DNA from: Glycomyces sp. NRRL B-16210
GTDB lineage: Bacteria > Actinomycetota > Actinomycetes > Mycobacteriales > Micromonosporaceae
DNA length: 64,000 bases
Direction: 5' to 3'
Assembly: GCF_000719515.1 (NCBI RefSeq)
Contig: NZ_JOGR01000016.1
Location: 1 to 64,000, forward strand
The position numbers were made by a program, and so were the translations under genes. The notes beneath the pieces were generated by a model. It worked only from the letters and a program-made list of their open reading frames with translations. It searched no databases and was not told the DNA's origin. Shown one piece after another: positions 59,350-64,000 of the stretch (position 1 is the first letter of the stretch; each line of letters begins with the position of its first letter).

Positions 59350-60255
59350 GTGGCCGCGCTCGGAATCCCCTTCGACGACGCCCCCTTCAATCAGGCCTCG
59401 TCCCGCAACGCCCCGCCGGTACTGCACCTGGCCCACTCGCCGTGCCCGAACGACACCTTCATCTACCACGCGTGGACCTCCGGCCTCATCGAAGGCGCCC
59501 CCGCCACCAAGCTCACCTTCGCCGACATCGACGTCACCAACACCGCCTGCGCGCGCGGCGAATTCGACGTCGCCAAGGTCTCCTACGCGGCCCTGCCGCA
59601 CCTCGGCGACCAGTGGCGGCTCCTGCCCGCCGGCGGCGCGCTCGGTCGCGGCTGCGGCCCCCTCGTCCTCACCGCCGGACCGCTCGGACCCGGCGGCCTC
59701 GCCGGGAAGCGCGTGGCCGTGCCCTCCGACCGCAGCACCGCCTTCCTCCTGTTCAACCTGTGGCTGCGGGACCTCGGCGGCGCCGACGGGCCGCTGCGGG
59801 ACGTGGCCTGGGAGGTCGTGCCCTTCGACCAGATCATGCCCGCCGTTCGCGCGGGCCGATACGACGCCGGGCTTGTGATCCACGAAGCCCGGTTCACCTA
59901 CCGCGACCACGGCCTCGAATGCCTCGTCGACCTCGGCGAATGGTGGGAGTCGAGCACCGGCGGCCCGATCCCGCTCGGCGCGATCGTCGCCAAGGCCCAC
60001 CTCGACACCGAGGCGATCACCGCGGCCATCCGCGCCTCCCTCGACCACGCCTGGGCGCACCCCGAGGACAGCCGCGCCTACATCGCCGAGCACGCCCAGG
60101 AGATGTCCGAGGACGTGTGCCGCCAGCACATCGAGCTGTACGTCAACGAGTTCTCCCGCGACCTCGGCGCCGAAGGCCGCCTCGCGGTCGAGCGGCTTCT
60201 GGGCGGCGCGGCCGAACTCGGGCTCGTTCCCGAACTCACCATCCCGATCCCCTGA
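59350..60255 (+). CDS. mqnD: 1,4-dihydroxy-6-naphthoate synthase
   Basis: The 301-residue enzyme forms 1,4-dihydroxy-6-naphthoate from cyclic dehypoxanthine futalosine, the last dedicated ring-forming step. It has a periplasmic-binding-protein-like fold with HSPCPNDTFIYHAW near the start, DVAKVSYAALPHLGD, VAVPSDRSTAFLLFNLW and IHEARFTYRDHGLECLVDLG, all characteristic. GTG 59350 is 2 bp after mqnB, so the two are co-transcribed and probably coupled. MqnA, MqnC and MqnE are not in the window. Confidence 0.94.
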   Translation: MAALGIPFDDAPFNQASSRNAPPVLHLAHSPCPNDTFIYHAWTSGLIEGAPATKLTFADIDVTNTACARGEFDVAKVSYAALPHLGDQWRLLPAGGALGRGCGPLVLTAGPLGPGGLAGKRVAVPSDRSTAFLLFNLWLRDLGGADGPLRDVAWEVVPFDQIMPAVRAGRYDAGLVIHEARFTYRDHGLECLVDLGEWWESSTGGPIPLGAIVAKAHLDTEAITAAIRASLDHAWAHPEDSRAYIAEHAQEMSEDVCRQHIELYVNEFSRDLGAEGRLAVERLLGGAAELGLVPELTIPIP

Positions 60256-60486
60256 TCGGCACCGAGCGAGGCGGCAATATCCTTGGCCGACAAGCTTTTC
60301 GGTGACCGCGCGCGATCCGAGGCCCCGGCCCCGCCTCGCGTTCCCGGGTCGGACCTGCCGCGGTGACGCGCGGCGGGACCGTACGTGGCGGGACGGTCAC
60401 CCGGCTGTTCCAGATCCCGGCCCGCGCCACGCTAGGCTTGACGGACCTGTCAGTTCCCCAGAAGAAGAGAAGTTCGAGGTACAGCG

Positions 60487-60885
60487 GTGCCCAGTGGTCG
60501 AGTGAAATGGTTCGACGCCGAGAAGGGATTCGGATTCGTCTCCCGTGACGACGGCGGCAAGGACGTCTTCGTGCACCGCGACGCGCTGCCCGAAGGCGTC
60601 GAAGAACTCGCCAAGGGCACGAAGGTCGAGTACAGCATCATCGACACCCGCCGCGGGGTCCAGGCCATGGGCCTGCACGTCGTCGCCGCCCCGCCCGGGG
60701 CCGCCGCGGCCGCCGTCGAGACCTCCAAGCGCTCGCCCGAGGAGCTCAACAGCCTCTTGCAGGACCTCATCGGGGTCCTGGAGCAGCAGGTCATGCCGCC
60801 GCTCTCGCGCGGGCGCCACCCGGACCGCAAGACCGGCGCCAAGATCGCCGAACTGCTCCGCGCCGTCGCCAGCGACCTCGAATAG
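60487..60885 (+). CDS. Cold-shock protein with C-terminal helical extension
   Basis: A 132-residue protein with a cold-shock domain (1-67) carrying RNA-binding motifs KGFGFVSRDD and DVFVHRDALP, followed by an Ala/Pro linker and a helical extension (about 78-132: LNSLLQDLIGVLEQQVMPPL, KIAELLRAVASDLE). Classical Csp proteins stop at about 67 residues, and the longer form is known in actinobacteria next to menaquinone genes. The extension could mediate dimerisation. GAGGT lies 6-7 nt before GTG 60487. Confidence 0.9.
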   Translation: MPSGRVKWFDAEKGFGFVSRDDGGKDVFVHRDALPEGVEELAKGTKVEYSIIDTRRGVQAMGLHVVAAPPGAAAAAVETSKRSPEELNSLLQDLIGVLEQQVMPPLSRGRHPDRKTGAKIAELLRAVASDLE

Positions 60886-60925
60886 TCCCGCCCGGCCCCG
60901 CCGAACACCGAGCTTTTCTCACGAG

Positions 60926-60985
60926 AGGCCCGATGTCACACCCGTGCGTCAGGGTTGTCGACCGGGGGGCCTTCGGTTGGAACAT
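60926..60985 (+). repeat. Dispersed intergenic repeat, copy g (core only)
   Basis: TGTCACACCCGTGCGTCAGG followed by GTTGTCGACCGGGGGGCC aligns with the array core. It sits between the cold-shock gene and larE, in the same orientation as the array. Confidence 0.65.
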
Positions 60986-61028
60986 ATCCGTAATGTCCCT
61001 GGAAAACGGTCAGTCGCGTTCGGCGGGA

Positions 61029-61034
61029 TAGGCT
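61029..61034 (+). promoter_or_regulatory. -10 box (TAGGCT) of a leaderless promoter
   Basis: TAGGCT ends 7 nt before GTG 61042, with no Shine-Dalgarno. Confidence 0.58.
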
Positions 61035-61041
61035 CTGTCCC

Positions 61042-61977
61042 GTGACCACCCAGGCGACTCCCCAGACGACCGGCGTCCCCGGCGACGCCACCGACGACAG
61101 TGTCACCAACGGCGGCCCCGCGGACCGCAGCGGCTCCGAACGCGCCGCCGGCGACCCGGTCGAGGCGCTCCTCGACCGGCTCGCCTCGCTGCCCTCCCTC
61201 ATGGTCGCCTTCTCCGGCGGCGCCGACTCGGCGTTCCTCCTCGCCGCCGCCGTCCGCGCCCTCGGGCCCGACCGCGTCGAGGCCGCCACCGCCGTCTCGC
61301 CCTCCCTGCCGCGCAGCGAACTCGACCGCGCCCGCGAATTCACCGCGGGCCTCGGCGTCGCCCACCACGCGCCCGCCACCGACGAACTCTCCCGCGAGGG
61401 CTACCGCGCCAACGCCGGGGACCGCTGCTTCTTCTGCAAGACCGAACTCATGAGCGTCGTCGGCCCCCTCGCCGCCGCCCGCGGCGTCGCCGCCGTCGCC
61501 ACCGGCACCAACGCCGACGACCTCCGCGCCGGATTCCGGCCCGGCATCCGCGCCGCCGCCGACGCCGGGGCGATCACGCCCCTCGCCGACGCCGGGCTCA
61601 CCAAGACCGCGATCCGCGCCGTCTCCAAGGCCTGGGGACTCTCCACTTGGGACAAACCCGCCGCCGCCTGCCTCGCCAGCCGCATCGCCTACGGCGTCGA
61701 GGTCACCGCCGACGGGCTCGAACGCGTCGCCGCCGCCGAACGCTCGCTGCGCCGCGCGCTCGCCGAGGCGGCGATCCCGGTGCGGAACCTGCGCGTGCGC
61801 GACCTCGGGGACGACACCGCGAAGATCGAGATCGACGCCGAACTCGTTGCGGCCGTTGCTGACCGGCCCGGCGTGCTCGCCGCTGTGGAAGGGTTCGCCT
61901 CGGTGCGGCTCGACGAGCGCGGCTTCCGCTCGGGCGCGATGAACGAACTGCTCCCCGACCCCGAGCGCTACCGCTGA
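61042..61977 (+). CDS. larE: ATP-dependent sacrificial sulfur transferase LarE
   Basis: A 311-residue PP-loop protein that, in Lactobacillus, adds sulfur to the nickel-pincer cofactor by sacrificing its own Cys. The PP-loop is S58GGADS63 in VAFSGGADSAFLL. The sacrificial Cys is present as C210 in KPAAACLASRI, and a CFFCKTEL pair (C129, C132) could bind metal. The first 40 residues are a disordered extra segment. No larB, larC or lactate racemase gene is near, so it may serve another sulfur or nickel-pincer enzyme. The -10 box 7 nt upstream supports GTG 61042. Confidence 0.9.
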   Translation: MTTQATPQTTGVPGDATDDSVTNGGPADRSGSERAAGDPVEALLDRLASLPSLMVAFSGGADSAFLLAAAVRALGPDRVEAATAVSPSLPRSELDRAREFTAGLGVAHHAPATDELSREGYRANAGDRCFFCKTELMSVVGPLAAARGVAAVATGTNADDLRAGFRPGIRAAADAGAITPLADAGLTKTAIRAVSKAWGLSTWDKPAAACLASRIAYGVEVTADGLERVAAAERSLRRALAEAAIPVRNLRVRDLGDDTAKIEIDAELVAAVADRPGVLAAVEGFASVRLDERGFRSGAMNELLPDPERYR

Positions 61978-61994
61978 AGTCCGAGACGAGAGTG

Positions 61995-62211
61995 CCCGGT
62001 GGGGCGGCGGCGATCGTCAGTGGAGGATGATTTCCGAAGGCCCCACCGGGTCCATAACCCCTCGGGAACCCCTCATTCCCCGAGAACCCCACCGTGGGAC
62101 ACCAGTCTGAGCGCGCCCTGAGCTGATCCTGGCAATTCCCTGATACAGGGGTGATAACCCCATAACGTGCAGTGCCTCCAATCCAGGCATATCACTGGAT
62201 CAATCATCCTC
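61995..62211. other. Highly structured gap between larE and yidD, possible RNA element
   Basis: An 11-bp stem (61995-62005 with 62040-62050, CCCGGTGGGGC) holds GAGGATGATT (62023-62032) in its loop. That segment is the exact complement of AATCATCCTC at 62202-62211, giving a pseudoknot-like long-range match. Inside are CTCGGGAA/TTCCCCGAG (62061-62084), GGGGT-GATA-ACCCC (62148-62161) and ATCCAG/CTGGAT (62181-62200). The strand of any transcript is unclear. The first stem may simply terminate larE. Confidence 0.4.
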
Positions 62212-62282
62212 AATCGACACCGACGGCCGTCCCGCCACCGCGGGTCCGGCGGGACGACCCGGCCGCCGTGTAGAACAGTCCT

Positions 62283-62741
62283 GTGGAGGCATCGAGCTGG
62301 ATCAGCGCGTACGAGTCGGGCTGCGCGACCGGATGCGGCGAGCCCCTCGCCGCCGCGTGCAACCCCGGCGGCCCCTGCAACGCCTGCGCCGCGGCCTGCG
62401 GCGGCGCCACCGACCCCGGCCCCTTCCACTCCCTCGCCTTGGCGGCCTTCGGCTTCGCGCGGTTGACCTCCGAACGCCTCGAACGCGCCCGCGAGCACCA
62501 CCGGCCCGGCCCGCGCCGTTTCGGCCTGCGCCTCATCGCCTGCTACCGGCGCCGCCTCTCCCCGCGCGTCGGCGTCGAATGCCGCTTCGTGCCCACGTGC
62601 TCGGGCTACGGCTACCGGGCGGTCTCCCGGTACGGCCTGTGGACCGGCGGGCGGCTCGCCCTCGCGCGGGTGCTCCGCTGCCGGCCGGGCGTGACCCGCG
62701 GCACCCGCGATCCCGTTCCCGGCGGCCGAGGCGCCCGTTAA
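62283..62741 (+). CDS. yidD: YidD membrane protein insertion factor with Cys-rich N-terminal extension
   Basis: A 152-residue protein. The C-terminal 75 residues are YidD: LIACYRRRLSPRVGVECRFV then PTCSGYGYRAVSRYG and the RVLRCRPG end, the basic amphipathic protein that assists YidC insertion at the inner membrane. Unusually, the first 45 residues hold six Cys (C14, C18, C26, C32, C35, C39) in GCATGCG, CNPGGPCNACAAACG, suggesting a metal or Fe-S site. YidD genes usually sit beside rnpA and yidC; this one does not. TAGAAC 6 nt before GTG 62283 is a near match to the leaderless box. Confidence 0.85.
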   Translation: MEASSWISAYESGCATGCGEPLAAACNPGGPCNACAAACGGATDPGPFHSLALAAFGFARLTSERLERAREHHRPGPRRFGLRLIACYRRRLSPRVGVECRFVPTCSGYGYRAVSRYGLWTGGRLALARVLRCRPGVTRGTRDPVPGGRGAR

Positions 62742-62744
62742 GAT
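62739..62744 (+). promoter_or_regulatory. -10 box (TAAGAT) overlapping the yidD stop
   Basis: TAAGAT ends 7 nt before ATG 62752 and starts with the TAA stop codon of yidD. Confidence 0.5.
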
Positions 62745-62751
62745 CCCGGTC

Positions 62752-62976
62752 ATGAGTGAATCGAACCTCGCCGGCAGGCAGTCCGACCGCAGCCCGGCCA
62801 AGACCCGCAGCCGCCCCGTCAAGCCCGGGCACCTGGAGGTCGGTGAGTTCACCTCCGGCCACATCGGCGCCTCCTCGCCGTTCGGCTCCGCGACCTTCCC
62901 CCTCCCGGTCGGCGACCTCTACTTCGAGCACTCCGGGCCGGTCGGCCCTCGGAACCTCGACGACGAGCGGCACTGA
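62752..62976 (+). CDS. Small hypothetical protein (74 aa)
   Basis: A 74-residue soluble protein that is not recognised. A basic, Ser/Arg/Lys-rich first 25 residues precede GHLEVGEFTSGHIGASSPFG and SATFPLPVGDLYFEHSGP, which reads like a short beta-hairpin. It begins 10 bp after yidD, but a TAAGAT box that includes the yidD stop suggests its own leaderless promoter. No Cys or membrane segment. Function unknown. Confidence 0.5.
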   Translation: MSESNLAGRQSDRSPAKTRSRPVKPGHLEVGEFTSGHIGASSPFGSATFPLPVGDLYFEHSGPVGPRNLDDERH

Positions 62977-63014
62977 CCGGCGCCCCACGAGGGACGCAAC
63001 AGATCATCAAAACG

Positions 63015-63043
63015 TTGTAAGAAAATTTCATAGGTGGTATGTT
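63015..63043 (+). promoter_or_regulatory. Consensus-like promoter for the amylase gene
   Basis: A -35 TTGTAA (63015-63020) and a -10 TATGTT (63038-63043) are 17 bp apart. The spacer is AT-rich and holds the 9-bp palindrome GAAAATTTC (63021-63029), a possible regulator site. Transcription would start near 63050, giving an 84-nt leader. Confidence 0.72.
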
Positions 63044-63133
63044 CTTGCGCACACGGGGTGTGCCTCCCGTCATGCGCCCGGCGCTTCGACGGCGACGCCC
63101 CGTCCCCCGATCGACCCCGGAGGATGAAGCGCA

Positions 63134-64000
63134 ATGCCGCGTACCGCCCGAATCGCGGCGGGAGTGCTGGGCACGGCCCTGGCACTCACCGCCTGCACCG
63201 CCCCGAGCGAACCCCCAGACGAGGACGGCTCGTGGAGCGATGAGCCCGCCGACGACCAGCTCGCCGCCCTCGCCCAGGCCCCCGCGCACGAGGCCGAGCA
63301 GTTCTACTTCGTCATGACCGACCGGTTCGCCGACGGCGACCCCTCCAACAACACCGGCGGCCTGGCCGGCGACGCCCTCACCACCGGCTACGACCCCACG
63401 CAGCGGATGTTCTACCAGGGCGGCGACCTCGCCGGCGTCGAGCAGCGCCTCGACTACATCGAGGGCCTGGGCACCACCGCGATCTGGCTGACCCCCGTCG
63501 TCGTCAACCAGCCCGTGCAGGTCTCCGACTCCTGGACCGGCGCCGGCTACCACGGCTACTGGGGCACCGACTTCACCGCCGTCGACCCCCACCTCGGCGA
63601 CGACGAGGAGCTCCAGAGCCTCATCGACGCCGCCCACGACCGCGGCATCGCGATCTACCTCGACATCGTCGTCAACCACACCGCCGACGTGATCGAGTAC
63701 GCCGAAGACGCGAGCACCTATGTCCCCAAGCAGGACTCGCCCTACACGGACGTCGACGGCCGCCCCTTCGAGGACGCCAACTACGCCGCGTCCGAGGAGT
63801 TCCCCGCGGTCGACGCCAGCTCCTCGCCGTACACGCCCGTCCTCGAAGCGGGCGAGGAGCGGGTGAAATCGCCCGACTGGCTCAACGACCCGGCGATGTA
63901 CCACAACCGCGGCGATTCGACCTACACCGGCGAGTCCTCCACCTACGGCGACTTCGCCGGCCTCGACGACCTGTGGACCGAGCGCCCCGAGGTCGTGGAC
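63134..64000 (+). CDS. Secreted GH13 alpha-amylase-type lipoprotein (partial, runs off the window)
   Basis: At least 289 codons, open at the right edge. A lipoprotein signal ends in the lipobox LTAC (cysteine at 22), then an acidic linker. The GH13 barrel begins with FYFVMTDRFADGDPSNN. Region I is DIVVNHTAD, preceded by YHGYWGTDFTAVDPHLGDDE, as in alpha-amylases and related starch enzymes. The remaining catalytic regions lie beyond the window, so the exact specificity is open. GGAGG lies 11 nt before ATG 63134, somewhat far. A clear promoter lies upstream. It should act outside the cell, anchored to the membrane. Confidence 0.9.
   Translation, partial: MPRTARIAAGVLGTALALTACTAPSEPPDEDGSWSDEPADDQLAALAQAPAHEAEQFYFVMTDRFADGDPSNNTGGLAGDALTTGYDPTQRMFYQGGDLAGVEQRLDYIEGLGTTAIWLTPVVVNQPVQVSDSWTGAGYHGYWGTDFTAVDPHLGDDEELQSLIDAAHDRGIAIYLDIVVNHTADVIEYAEDASTYVPKQDSPYTDVDGRPFEDANYAASEEFPAVDASSSPYTPVLEAGEERVKSPDWLNDPAMYHNRGDSTYTGESSTYGDFAGLDDLWTERPEVVD

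Overview
The window is very GC-rich, densely coded chromosomal DNA from an actinobacterium. Third codon positions are almost all G or C, GTG starts are common, and the gene content is typically actinobacterial: BldC, SepH, DUF3073, DUF3027 and DUF2530 proteins, the futalosine menaquinone route (MqnB, MqnD), DisA, and an E1-alpha/E1-beta/E2 2-oxoacid dehydrogenase. BldC and SepH suggest a filamentous, sporulating relative of Streptomyces, Micromonosporaceae or Glycomycetaceae. The genus cannot be fixed from the sequence alone. No rRNA, tRNA, CRISPR array, prophage or intact insertion sequence was recognised.

Layout. 0-7 kb: dimethylarginine hydrolase, two unknown minus-strand genes, and a compact branched-chain 2-oxoacid dehydrogenase operon (E1-alpha, E1-beta, E2). 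7-17 kb: anchored Pro/Ala-rich proteins, an NHL/thioredoxin protein, an orphan PstB, and an aldehyde dehydrogenase. 17-20 kb: a DUF3073 / valine dehydrogenase / unknown / bldC neighbourhood. 20-28 kb: a PrsW-type protease translationally coupled to an anchored protein, MutY, DisA, and membrane proteins. 28-38 kb: a 12-TM permease-like protein, a DUF3494 ice-binding-like surface protein with a sortase-E-like tail, PurA, a degenerate lipid-kinase-fold protein, a GH42 beta-galactosidase with a LacI-type operator inside its promoter, and a GDSL hydrolase followed by a 31-residue membrane peptide. 38-47 kb: a HigBA-type toxin-antitoxin pair, a DUF4253 protein, two TetR regulators each divergent from its probable target (a DrrAB-type ABC exporter and a DUF418 protein), and AcpS-Nnr. 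47-58 kb: DacB-type peptidase, GlmS, a PQQ-propeller membrane protein, ThpR, an MFS exporter, SepH, DUF2530 and DUF3027. 58-64 kb: a 122-bp tandem repeat array, mqnB-mqnD, a cold-shock protein, LarE, YidD with a Cys-rich extension, and the start of a secreted GH13 amylase lipoprotein.

Functional links. Valine dehydrogenase (17.5 kb) makes the branched 2-oxo acids that the dehydrogenase complex (3-6.6 kb) converts to acyl-CoA primers for branched fatty acids. The GH42 enzyme and the terminal amylase are sugar-release enzymes, each with a clear promoter.

Two genome-level patterns stand out. First, at least fourteen genes have a TANNNT -10 box ending 6 or 7 nt before the start codon, with no Shine-Dalgarno, which implies leaderless mRNAs. 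Second, a GC-rich intergenic repeat with a core like TGTCGGACCCC...GGGGGCCC recurs in both orientations between genes and is amplified into an exact 122-bp tandem array upstream of mqnB.
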